Source of the DNA: Diphasiastrum complanatum
Taxonomy: Eukaryota; Streptophyta; Lycopodiopsida; Lycopodiales; Lycopodiaceae
DNA: 64,000 nucleotides
Assembly: GCA_029204225.1 (NCBI GenBank)
Contig: CM055107.1
Span: forward strand, 19,835,997 to 19,899,996
Direction of reading: 5' to 3'
Below are positions 36,500-47,509 of the stretch, piece by piece. The position numbers and the translations under genes are program-made. The first letter of the stretch is position 1. The number at the start of each line of letters is the position of its first letter. The notes under the pieces are model-generated. The model had not been told where the DNA came from and made no database searches. It saw only the letters and a list, made by a program, of their open reading frames with translations.

Positions 36500-36735
36500 A
36501 GATCTGACAGAACTCGTTGGTTGAGATCTGACAGAACCCGTCGGTTGAGATCTGACAGATTCCATCGGTTGAGATCTGACAGAACCCGTCGGTTGAGATC
36601 TGACAGAATTCGTCGGTTGAGATTTGACAGAAATCGTCGATTGAGATCTGACAGAATTTGTCAGTTGAGATCTGACAGAATTCATCGGTTGAGATTTGAC
36701 AAAACCCGTCGGTTGAGATTTGACAAAACCCCAAT
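36500..36735. repeat. 24-bp minisatellite, about 10 copies
   Basis: Units of gttgagatctgacagaacccgtcg repeat from about 36500, with a clear register from 36520 every 24 bp to 36735. Variation is mainly in the aaNNcgtcg tail. It shares the GTCGGTTGAGAT core with the 25-bp array at 32711. Confidence 0.92.
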
Positions 36736-37099
36736 ATGAAGGAATGGACCTATTTGATGCAAGTGAAGAACTTCAAAGGGAAAATGCTCAGAGTAGAAGT
36801 TCTTATGAAAAAGGTGTATCTCCATTAATGTTTGTATGTCTAAGATACCAGTCAAACAGAAATGAGGTGGCTAAAAGTGTGAGAATCATTTTATATGGTG
36901 TAGTCTATCATTTGCGGATCTAGAGCATCCATGACCCATGATTATTTACAGGAAAAAGAAAAATGCATAGAAAGTACATGAGGAATGGTGTAAAGTATAA
37001 ACAAGGAATGTGATTGAAAATAGATATGCAAAACGAGAATTACAGGCAAGGAAATAAGAAGATAAAGAAAAAAATGTAAAATATGTACTAGTGAAAAGA
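36736..37099. other. Spacer, no gene seen
   Basis: AT-rich sequence between the minisatellite and the 3' end of the minus-strand gypsy remnant. I see no motif that I can name. Confidence 0.4.
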
Positions 37100-37102
37100 T
37101 TT

Positions 37103-38935
37103 TTAAATGGGGTCAACAAAAAACAACTCTTCGTAATACCATCGTAGACGACCACCGTTGACGACAGTGTCTAGGAGTATTCTGTCAAGTGTTTGCAACT
37201 GGACTGCACCGTTAGGAAAGATTTTATTAATAATATACGGTCCCTCACTTCTGAATTTCAATTTGTCCGGGTGTTTCTTCGATGTATAAAGAAGCACCTG
37301 GTCACCTCAGTGTAGATCTTTATTGCGTAGGTGACAGTCATGCCAAGATTTTTGGCATCGTTTGTTAACTAGTTGTGTGTGGTAAGATATTAGTCTCGTC
37401 TCGCATAACTGGGTTAACGTAAATAGCCTGGTTTTGACTTGTTGTTCAATTTCAGCTTTTTCACAGAGATCTGTTGAAAAGGCTTCCATGACTCTTAGCG
37501 ACGGTACTAAGAATTCTACAGGCATTATCGCCTCTTGACCATATACTAAGTGGAAAGGGGTAACCCACCCAGTGGCTTTCTTCGGGGTGGTGCGGTAAGC
37601 CTAGATAGTTGAAAAAAAATTTGTTTCCCAATCAGAGCGACTGGTTTCAACTATTTTGGTCAAAATTTTACATATTGTCTTATTAATTGATTCAGCTTGG
37701 CCATTACATCGATGATAGTACGATGTACTTTTCTGTGAACGACAAGGTAATGGCATAGGAGGTTATCAATGGCAGCATTTAAAAAATGTGCGCCGCGATC
37801 ACTAACTAGCTCTATGGGACAGCCAAAACGTGTAATAATGTTTTCGTAAAGAAAATGCACGACTGTTTTTGCGTTGGCATCCTTCGTTGCTGAAGCCTCA
37901 ACCCACTTAGTGGCATAATCTGTGGCTATGAGGATGAGACGAGCTTGGGTACGTTTTGCGGCTGGACTGATTGGTCCAACAAAGTCAATTTCCCACTTAT
38001 GGAAGGCTTCGTCTTCTGTAATGGGAGTCAATGGCGTGAAGTCTGCTTTGGTATTTTTCGTATGCCAAACTTCGTCGGGATACATGTCCCATGTATACAC
38101 TTTGAATTTGGGTCTATACGCTTGTGTGTTGGGTACCTTGGATGTCAGTTGGATGTGAGCCAACAGTCCTTGTGTCTTGATCTCCTTAGGAATTGATTTT
38201 GGCGGATAAGGTTGTGCATCTAGATAGAGGAGTACATGTTCATCTGTCATTTCTACATCATCCATGGAAAGAATACCTTCTTCCGAAATATGGGCGGTAA
38301 AGACACTAGGTTCTCCTGGGCACCAAGCTATAGGAATCGGGTCAATCATCATAAGTGGGATGATGGGTGTGTCAATGTCTATAGAAGATGGGAGAATATC
38401 CACATCTTCTGCAGCCGTTTCGATACGACATCGATTGGAATCAGCACAGTCCACAGTGGCTAGTGCGTGATCCCAATTGATTATGTCTGTGGATCTCGTA
38501 TAGTGGCTGTTGGATTGGATCGGGACACTATCTGATTCGTCATATGTTGTGGATGACCAATCATCATATACCTTGACATGGCCAGTTGAGTCATCTGTGA
38601 TTCGTTTATCGTGGTTGCCAAAGGTAATTTTGCTATGCTTCCAGTCTTGGACAACACCTGCCATCTGGAGCCAGGGTGTACCAAGAAGGAGATTATATGT
38701 ATTGGCATCTTCTGGTAAATCTAGGATGACACAATCTATCACAAATTTGACACCTGCTATTCGAACTTTTATATTTGATAAATGACCAGCAGGGTCTATA
38801 ACTCGTTGATCAGCCATACGAAGTTTATATCATGGTTGATTGAGGGTATGGAACCCCCATGACCTTGCCAAGGACAAAGCCATTATATTGACGCCTGATC
38901 CGCTATCTAGGATAGTAGATACTGTAGGATAGTCT
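37103..38935 (-). pseudogene. Gypsy remnant with protease joined directly to integrase (RT/RNase H lost)
   Basis: On the minus strand the retropepsin active site reads ILDSGSGVNIMALSLARSWG (about 38920-38860). A TGA follows, then MADQRVIDPAGHLSN and NTYNLLLGTPWLQM (the flap and second conserved block). After an acidic spacer the same open frame runs without RT or RNase H into integrase: WEIDFVGPISPAAKRTQ, YATKWVEA and VSDRGAHF. A one-base frameshift near 37730 leads to CNGQAESINKT, which holds the catalytic Glu. Downstream come [15 protein letters not shown], a stop or frame change, and the C-terminal SEGPYIINKIFPNGAVQL module. The 385-codon PR-IN frame (38817-37660) has no internal stop. An internal deletion is the simplest explanation. 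Confidence 0.8.
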
Positions 38936-39439
38936 TTATAGGACAAAGGTAGGGTGATGCTAGTCCCCTTAGCAACACCTATATTCAGCAGATTCATAGG
39001 AATCTAGAGAATATCAAGAATCTCTTCTGTTTTCCGTGACGATACCTTATGTGCATTCTTGATATGTTCAATCTCTCTTTACTTCTTGAATGTATGTTTT
39101 TTAACACAACTTAAGGCTGTTTCATCTGCATGTTATTAAATCATGTCACAAAACATTACTTAATTCTCACGTAACCCAACAAAAACGATTTGGTTAGGAA
39201 AAATCCGACTCGCGAAACCTCAACCGGTGCTTGCTGGCTGCTTAAACGATACCTGGCTGGCCCACATGGCCTGTGTCATCCACAGGAAAGTCGGTGGTGA
39301 TATTGGGCTGGAACAGCAACCCGACCTGCAGCCATTAGAAATTGGAGTCGGCAGCAACTCCAGCCATGACACTCATCTGACATCACATATATAATGCACA
39401 AAGGGAACTGCTGCTATTGGATCAGAACAGTCGCACGAC
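38936..39439. other. Upstream region of XTH, gypsy edge
   Basis: The first part (to about 39000) may be further gypsy protease/gag edge on the minus strand. The remainder is non-coding and is the probable 5' regulatory region of the XTH gene. I see no repeat ends here. Confidence 0.4.
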
Positions 39440-39450
39440 TATATATAAAT
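39440..39450 (+). promoter_or_regulatory. TATA box of the XTH gene
   Basis: TATATATAAAT lies about 130 bp upstream of the XTH start codon, a normal spacing for a plant TATA box with a leader of about 100 bases. The transcription start is inferred, not visible. Confidence 0.6.
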
Positions 39451-39578
39451 ACTACCCACTCACATATCAATATTATTGGAGCTATAGCCTACTCATGCAC
39501 TGCTAGCTCAACAACTCTCTCCTTCTCTCGGTGTACTCCGCCAGAGATAGTAAGTAGAGTATAATTGCTTCACTTTGT

Positions 39579-40972
39579 ATGGTGGGCTCGCCGCCTTTTA
39601 TGCGTGGATTCAGTATGAGGGAAGAGTTGCTACGTCTCTCTTGCACTATAATCTCCTTGCTGGCCATGGTGGCTATAGTACTTCCATTCTGTGCCAGTAG
39701 TGTACTGGCTGCCGATATCGAGGATCAGACCTATATCACATGGTCTCAAGATCACGTCAAAATGTTGGATGCCGAAAAAGCCATTCAGATCACACTTGAT
39801 TCTGCCTCTGGTAACGTCATAATATTTTTCTTAAGTAGAAGTTCGTGTTTCAAATAAAAATTCTGTAATAGCGTGAATTGAATAATTAGGTACTTAGTGA
39901 TCCATATGCCAATGAGCAAAGCATAATTAAAGAGCGATTTATGCAGGATCGGGCTTCGCATCCAATCAGAAGTTCCTTTACGGGAGTATCAGTATGGAGA
40001 TTAAGCTGATGGCTGGAGATTCAGCAGGAACTGTGACTGCTTACTACGTATGCTGCAATACTTTTTACAAATAATTCCACATCAGTTCGTCGTTCTGATC
40101 ATGACGATGATAGATAGACCATATCAGTTTTTAAAGCCGTCATATTAATTTCTCAAGCTCCATTTCTAACCTGTTCGTAAATTATTTCAATTATATCTAA
40201 CACAAAACTACCGTCATGTATATATGTTGCTATTCTATTCAGCTATCGTCCGAGATAAACGATGAGTTCGATTTTGAATTCTTGGGCAACGTCTCTGGTC
40301 AGCCTTATCTACTACAGACAAATGTCTATTCCAACGGCACTTCTGGCCGTGAGCATCGCGTTAATCTATGGTTTGATCCAGCAGCAGATTATCATACATA
40401 TTCTTTTTTGTGGAACAAGTACCATACCGTGTACGTTTTCCTTTTTCACTTTCCAGATTCTAAGCAAAATCGTTGTTGATTTTCCTCAGGGTTTCATGTA
40501 TTTATTTATATGACAACGCTGCTTCTGCTTGGCACATGTTCAGTGCTCATCAAAAGTTGTTCTACTTCTTTCCAGGTTTTTTGCAGATTCAATTCCAATC
40601 AGAATTTTCGCAAATAATCAAGCACTTGGAGTTCCGTACATATCTAGACCCATGCGTGTCTATGCAAGCCTATGGAATGGAGAATACTGGGCAACACGTT
40701 TTGGTCAAGATAAGATAAATTGGACTCACGCTCCCTTCGTTGCATCGTTTCGCAATTTCACTGTTGACGCATGCATTTGGCAGGGACAAGACTCTGAGTG
40801 TTCTGCGTCAACGTCCTCAAATTTATGGTGGGAGAAGACAGGCTATCAAGCGCTTAGCTCCGAACAAGCATCCATGTTCGAAACAGTACAGAACGAATAT
40901 ACGGTTTATGACTATTGCAAGGATGTTAAACGATATCCAATTCAGCCGGCTGAGTGTAGTCATGAAGTCTAA
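39579..40972 (+). CDS. Xyloglucan endotransglucosylase/hydrolase (XTH), four exons, 305 aa
   Basis: Exons are 39579-39810, 39947-40047, 40243-40430 and 40576-40972. All introns have GT-AG ends and the splices restore one frame of 305 codons. The enzyme cuts xyloglucan and rejoins it to another chain in the cell wall (glycoside hydrolase family 16). An N-terminal signal peptide ends near SSVLA-ADIE, with a hydrophobic core of about 20 residues; the Met at codon 13 is an alternative start. The catalytic box is [11 protein letters not shown] (canonical HDEIDFEFLG) with both Glu residues and the Asp. It is followed by the conserved N-glycosylation sequon NVS. Then come [25 protein letters not shown] and WNGEYWATR. 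The C-terminal XET_C domain has [10 protein letters not shown] and YCKDVKRYP with paired Cys. Length and exon pattern are normal. It is the only intact host gene in the window; no stops or shifts are seen. Hydrolase versus transferase activity cannot be told from sequence. Confidence 0.95.
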
Positions 40973-41480
40973 AAATGCCAATACCAACATTGTCCTCCTG
41001 GATGGTTGAATCACAGAAAAAGAAGCCATATAGGCTAAGATCTATAAGCTAGCTTTGTCATATATACCTACAGCAACTATTATCTATGCACAGAGTGTAT
41101 GGCCATGGACACATTTAAGGGGCTCCTACAAGCTTTAAAAATGGATAATTTTATGTGAAGAGATCATCCATCCGTCTCAGCTTAATCTCTCTATTGTTTC
41201 TTCTAGGTGTTAGTTTCCAACTTTTCACTGTCCAGATTACGAGTCTGAGCTCATACAGTCATGAATTAATGCAGGTAGTATTTGTTTCATTCTATAATAT
41301 GTATTATGCTCCTGGTTGATGGGTCATGACACTTCACTTCAATATGTAGGATGCCGTCCACAGCGTTGTGCTCGGCTCTGTCGGTCTCTTCGCGATTGAA
41401 ATGGGTTTCAAGTACAATATGCAGATTTCGAATTCCATGAATTGTTTATTCGCCCAACACTTTCCACCGTGCTCAGTGAC

Positions 41481-41486
<6 letters not shown>
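40973..41486 (+). other. 3' flank of XTH
   Basis: AT-rich sequence that should contain the 3' UTR. I see no canonical AATAAA. A weak signal may lie near ttctataatatgtat at about 41290. No other gene is visible. Confidence 0.4.

Positions 41487-41523
<37 letters not shown>
41487..41523. repeat. (GA)n microsatellite
   Basis: About 18 GA units between the XTH 3' flank and the GC-rich patch. Confidence 0.93.
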
Positions 41524-41524
<1 letters not shown>

Positions 41525-41579
41525 CTGAATCAACTTGAAGATTTAGTGGGGGGAAGGCCCATTGTGGCTTATTGGCAGG

Positions 41580-42200
41580 GGCAGCTTTGGCCCGTGCCAG
41601 TCGTAAATTAACACGTGGAGTCCTGGCAGGGGACAGGAATTCGTTCAGCCCGGGACCCCACTGTTGCCGCAAAAGTACTATCGTCGGGCGGGCACCCGGG
41701 ACCCACTGCACTGTGCCAGCGCCACCCTTTCACTCGAGCCGAAGCGCTGGCGCTGCCGGGATCACCTGGCGGCGCCACATCGCCAAGCCGGGACCACCGG
41801 GCCAGGGCACACTGGCGCCAGCACGCGGGACCGCCTGCCCACCCCCGGCGCCGGGACCACCAGGGCCGTGGCGCCAAGGGGGACCAGAGCGCCTGCTCAC
41901 ACACATGGGAGTGGATGGGCATTTTGAGTATATATGCATGGTGGAGCAGTTCCGAGAAAATATTATAGGATAAACCCATCAGGTCACGTGGCAAGCAAAG
42001 GTTCAATGTCTCTCAGGCAGGGCGGAGAGGGCGGCATCATCGGGCCACCTGGGGACACGTGTCGCGTATAGGAGTTGGTCGCGGCCAAACTGGCCGTGCC
42101 AATAAGATACGAGGGGGGAAGGCCCTACCTGAGGGCCTTCCTTGCTGGGAGGGCCCTTGCCTGAGGCAGGCCCCGACCAGCAAGGAAGGCCCGAGGACAA
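41580..42200. other. GC-rich patch with a 16-bp perfect hairpin
   Basis: About 600 bp much richer in GC than its surroundings, with recurring gggaccac, gccgggacc and ggcgcc words at 41640-41880. At 42133-42148 gggccttccttgctgg pairs perfectly with ccagcaaggaaggccc at 42177-42192. The loop holds a smaller palindrome, tgcctgaggca. Several overlapping frames are open because of composition; none shows a domain. Its origin (transposon end, SINE-like unit or old CpG-rich insert) is unclear. Confidence 0.6.
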
Positions 42201-42378
42201 TTTGCCATTGTGCGAAGGTTTTTTTTTTTGTCATTTTTTGGCCATACGTACGGCCGTACGCGTGGACCAGTTTTTCTTTTTCGGTTTTTTGCCGTTTTTT
42301 TTTTTTGCAGATTTTTTTACGTTTGTGGTGGAATGTGGATGTGGACAGCCAACGATGGGTTGTCACATAGCACATGCA

Positions 42379-42545
42379 CATTCCACCGGAGAGAGGAGAG
42401 AGAACATGCTTCCACCGGAGAGAGAACGTGCATTCCACCGGAGAGATGAGAGAGAACGTGCATTCCACCGAAGAGAGAACGTGCATTCCACCGGAGAGAG
42501 GAGATAGAAAGTGAATTCCACCAGAGAGAGGAGAGAGAATGACAG
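42379..42545. repeat. CATTCCACCGGAGAGA minisatellite with 23/30-bp periods
   Basis: Six units starting (c)attccaccggagaga lie at about 42379, 42410, 42431, 42461, 42484 and 42514. They alternate between long (about 30 bp, with gaggagagagaacgtg) and short (about 22 bp) forms. Confidence 0.85.
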
Positions 42546-42670
42546 ATTCCTAGGAGAGAGAAAATTGGATGGACATTATGCTCCTGGAGGTGGTCCCAAA
42601 ATACAAAGGACACCTGAGCACAAGGCATTACGCATTAAAATAAACTTATTAGTGGCATGTTAATAAGAAA

Positions 42671-43867
42671 TCATAACATATTATGGAAGGTGCCCGGCAG
42701 AGGACAATTTGCCCGGTAAGAACTTCCAGATTGTTTAGGAGAGGCCCGGAGACATTTTTTGCCAGGTTTGGCTTTCCAAAAGGATTTAGGCTTAGCCCCC
42801 TCGAAAGAGTCCCAATGCTTGCCAAAAACCTATACTCCATTGAAAAAGGCCTACCAAACTTTTAACTCACCTACTAAGAAAATTTGTGTAGGTTATCATA
42901 ACCTACATGTTTGAGCCTTTATAGGTTATGAGCCTACCAAATATTAGTCTATAGATTTTTATTTTCATATAAATTTGTTTTGGGTTAGTTTGGCTCTAGG
43001 CTTTAATACATTCTTTGAGTGGCTCATAATAAAGTTTTAACAAAGTGCATGCCATTTTATTTTTTTTAAATACAAAAATCATACAAGTATTTTTTAATCA
43101 TTATTAAAGTCTAATACATATCAAAATGTACAAATTTAACATTTTGAAATTGATTATTGCATCACCATAATTTCTTGTGTTTTCTAGAAGTTAATTTTTT
43201 AAAATTTTGTCTTGTGAATTCTTTGTACATTTTGATATTGATTATTGCATCACCATAATTTCTTGTGTTTTTTAGAAGTTAATTTTATAAAAATCTTGTC
43301 TTTTGAATTCTACATCTCTTGCTTGCCATCAAATATTACAAGTTTACATTAATAACTAATTCTATTGACTTAATAAAGCTATGCAACATAAGCTTTATAT
43401 GAATCTACCTGCTTTATTACACATGAATTTACTGCATTTAAAAACAATAAACAATTTTTTTCTTGCATTTCAAACAAGTTGTCGATATTTTAAAATAACT
43501 TCTCATAAGTTTTGTACAAAGTCGATTTTTGGAGAAAGACTTGTCGGCTTTTCTGAACAATGACCCAAAGTTTGATTGAAATCCTAATTAAAAAGGATAA
43601 ATGTATTATAAGGCTTTGTATAAAAATTTAAGCCTTCTTGAAAGAAAAAAAATTCAAGACTTCTCCATATAGAATTGTAGTCTTTTGGTCCATGAGTTGT
43701 TGAAAAGCCTACATAAATTTTTTGTAATAGGTTTGGTATTAGGTTGAAAAAAAAAAAGTTTTACGCAAGCGAGACATTTTCCCCGATTCGGCTATCCAAA
43801 ACATTTAGGCGAGGCTGAGCCTAAAAAATTTGAAAATCCTTAGCCAGCACATTCCATTGCGTAATGG
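42671..43867. mobile_element. Foldback/MITE-like element, long copy (about 1.2 kb)
   Basis: The left end cataacatattatggaagg, then tgcccggcagaggacaattt, matches the left end of the 148-bp element at 44048. The right end gcacattccattgcgtaatg (to 43867) matches that element's right end. The ends are mutually inverted over about 25 bp. The interior is AT-rich, without transposase, and includes the 88-bp tandem at 43152. Target duplications are not evident. Confidence 0.6.
43152..43325. repeat. 88-bp tandem duplication
   Basis: The block gattattgcatcaccataat, then ttcttgtgttttctagaagttaa, occurs at about 43152 and 43240, with a few differences between the copies. Confidence 0.85.
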
Positions 43868-44047
43868 ATACTTAGACTTTTTTCGCATGTAATAAGCAGT
43901 TTGACTTTCTTCAACCAAGTGGAACTGCCATGTGGCAGTCATATGTGACGCCTGACGCGCAGGCTAGAAAGCGCACAACAAGGATTTTGAAAAAAAGAAA
44001 TGCATATTCTACTTTTTAATATGTTGAAAAACATGGTCACAAAGAGT

Positions 44048-44195
44048 CCATTACGTATTATGGAAGGTGACGAGTAGAGGACATTTTGTCCGGGAAGGTT
44101 TTCCATAATTTGTTTGGTCGAGGCCTAGAGGTGTCATTTTGGACAGACGAACCGGGCGGAATGTCCTATGCCCGGCACATTCCATTGCGTAATGG
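44048..44195. mobile_element. MITE, short copy (148 bp)
   Basis: The left end CCATTACGTATTATGGAAGG and the right end CACATTCCATTGCGTAATGG are imperfect inverses over about 22 bp. The interior shares cagaggaca and tttgtccggg with the long copy at 42671. It encodes no protein, so it would move only with a transposase supplied elsewhere. Confidence 0.7.
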
Positions 44196-45076
44196 GTACC
44201 TTTCGTTACATGTATATCATAACATAATAAGCAGTTTACTTTGACTGACCCTAGACGTGCCACATGGCAATTGTACGGACGCGCAAGGCAGAAAGCACAG
44301 CACCTCCATTTGAAAAAAAGATACATATATATTTTGCTTTTGAATCTGTTCAAAAATGGGCCTAATAGTCACCAAATATCCATACATAACTATTTCACTC
44401 TCAATTTTGAGGTTGAGTGAGGACCTTTTATCTTAGAAGCACGCATCAATTTGGGCTCAACGATGTTTTTTATTTTCATATTTGTGCACCCGGGGAGTCA
44501 GAAGCTATGTGGCACTCGTACAGCTTGGGATGTTCATTCCATAATCAATGCTTATTAATTATTTTTTACTTTTAATAAGACTAAGACTAAGACTAAGGCC
44601 CTTATTGTGCCCATGGATTTAGATCGCTCCCTCCTAGGGAAGGACTCTTATTATGTTGGGGAAGGACCTTTGGGTGTAGTTGGAAGGGCCAAGGAGGTGA
44701 ACTTTCCACGAAGTAAAAACACTTTTTATTCTTCTTTTGTCATACATTTGTTTCTACATGCACCTTTCGAGCAAAGGTAAACTTTGTGTACATTCACCTT
44801 TTGGGCATCACAAGATGCATGTAAAGAAAGGTTTCAAAAAAAAAAAAAGTTGCATGCATTATATGCGTATGGTGGTGGTTGCATTCCCTTTGGCAAAAAG
44901 CAACAAGTGGTTTTACAGAAAGAACAACCTTCTCTGTCTCTAGCCCCTCTTCACTTCTGCTTTTTCATTGATATGGACTCTCCTTGTGGAGCCCCCTAAA
45001 TTCTTGCAATTTGGTGCCTAATTTACTAGAGAATGCATAGACAGCCCATTTTGCAAGTAGACAGCTCAAAAAAGTT
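44196..45076. other. Intergenic, no gene seen
   Basis: Short open frames at 44737-44999 have no recognisable features. I see no terminal repeats. Confidence 0.5.
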
Positions 45077-45230
45077 TACCTTGTTTGAGCCCGATAGGGC
45101 GCAGACCAAGGTAGGTGAACTTGTTAGAATGGGTAGTCCATTTTGCCAAGCCTACCTTGTTTGAGCCTGATAGGGCAAGACCAAGGTAGGTGAACTTGTT
45201 CAAATGGGTAGTCTACACATGTTAAAATGT
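45077..45230. repeat. 76-bp tandem duplication
   Basis: taccttgtttgagcccgata, then gggc, accaaggtaggtgaacttgtt and aatgggtagtc, occurs at 45077 and 45153. Within each unit, accttg and caaggt pair as a small inverted repeat. Confidence 0.85.
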
Positions 45231-45279
45231 GGTGTATTCATTGAATTTACAATGTAAATACAGACAATGTCATAGGTCG

Positions 45280-45672
45280 TCGGATCTACCATCGGATCAT
45301 TTTGAGTGGATTGTCCTCATCGGATGCTCATCATCTGCACCGTCGGATCTAGGTCGTCATATGCACCGTTGGATCTAGCTCATCGAATGCTCCGTCGGAT
45401 CTAGCTCGTTAGATGAACCGTCGGATGCTCGTGGATGCTCGTCGGATCTAGGTCGTTGGATGCTCTTCAGATGCACCATCGGGATGCTCGTCAAATCTAG
45501 GTCGTTGAATGCACCGTCGGATCTAGGTCGTCAAATGCATTGTCGGATGCTCGTCAGATGTAGCTTTAGTTATAGTGTTGGATCTAGGTCGTCATTGTCG
45601 GATGTAACTTTAGTTACAATGAGAGGAGAGGAGAGATGAGGTCATCGGATGATCTCTCGTCGGATGCACCGT
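45280..45672. repeat. TCGGATG/TCGGATCTAGG minisatellite, left part
   Basis: Irregular units such as gtcggatctaggtcgtc, gatgcaccgtcggatc and gatgctcgtcggat fill about 390 bp. The same vocabulary resumes at 46536 after the LTR, so one array was split by that insertion. Confidence 0.85.
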
Positions 45673-46535
<863 letters not shown>

Positions 46536-46890
46536 ATTGTCGGATGCACCGTCGGATCTAGGTTGTCAGATGCATCGTCGGATGTAGCTTTAGTTACAGT
46601 GTCAGATCTAGGTCGTTGTTGTCGGATGTAGTTTTAGTTACACTTAGAGGAGATGAGAGGAGAGGTGAGGTCGTCGGATGATGCTTGTCGGATGCTCGTC
46701 GGATGCACTGTCAGATGCTCATCAGATGCACTGTCAGATGCACCATCGTCGGATGCTCCTCGAATGCTCCTCGGATGCTCATCGGATGCTCCTCGAATGC
46801 TCCTCGGATGCTCATCGGATGCACTGTCAGATGCACCATCGTCGGATGCTCATCATCAAATGCAACGTCGGATCTAGCTCGTCGGATGCA
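46536..46890. repeat. TCGGATG minisatellite, right part
   Basis: Continues the 45280-45672 array, with units gatgctcctcggatgctcat and gcaccatcgtcggatgctc; locally a 27-bp unit is repeated (46745-46820). Confidence 0.85.
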
Positions 46891-47509
46891 CCATGTTGCG
46901 CCGGCGCCTCAAAGGGTGCTAGGACTTGAGCGGTTTCCCCAACATACGCTTAAGTCTAACCATCCATCATGAACATACGTAAAAGCCAACTTACAAAATG
47001 TAACAAGCTTAACCATTCAGACTTAAGAAAACTGGAATCCCAACCAACTCGAAAGCCAACTTAGAATCCGTCCCTAAAGGTAACCAAAGGCAAGGATAAG
47101 TCACACATGAAATCCAAGGCATAAACATTGTATCAATTAATTTTGGACTTTGGCAAAATCCAATTTCAAAAATGGACTTGAGAATTTCGAGACAATGTTC
47201 ATTTACAAAAATTCGATAATTTAGCAGTATGTGAGCCACATTTGAATTGGGTATGACATGATTGTGTACTATAAAACTCATGCATACACAAATATTATAA
47301 AACTTCTCATAAACATATCATAGTAGAAAACCTTTTCAAATCAATTTAAAAGTATATAACATTCCTAAAAAATGACACATTAATAGTAAATCTTTATTCA
47401 AATTATATTCCTTTGTTATATTGTCAAAATTAGCGATAACAACCCCTACCGCTTGAGGTATGAAACACTTAATTTGCCTTTATGGTTTAGGCATAACAAC
47501 CAATACAAA
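46891..47509. other. Intergenic, no gene seen
   Basis: AT-rich spacer between the minisatellite and the unassigned pseudogene. It may hold that gene's 3' flank (minus strand). I see no motif. Confidence 0.45.

Noticed and set aside
32711-36735. CRISPR-like regularly spaced repeats
   Set aside because: The units are contiguous 24-25-bp minisatellites without unique spacers, and the genome is a plant's.
39579-40972. A bacterial-type beta-glucanase of the same hydrolase family
   Set aside because: The XET_C domain, signal peptide, N-glycosylation sequon after the catalytic box and plant introns fit XTH.
41572-42006. Overlapping open frames on both strands in the GC-rich patch
   Set aside because: All frames lack stops because of base composition; no motif and no splice support.
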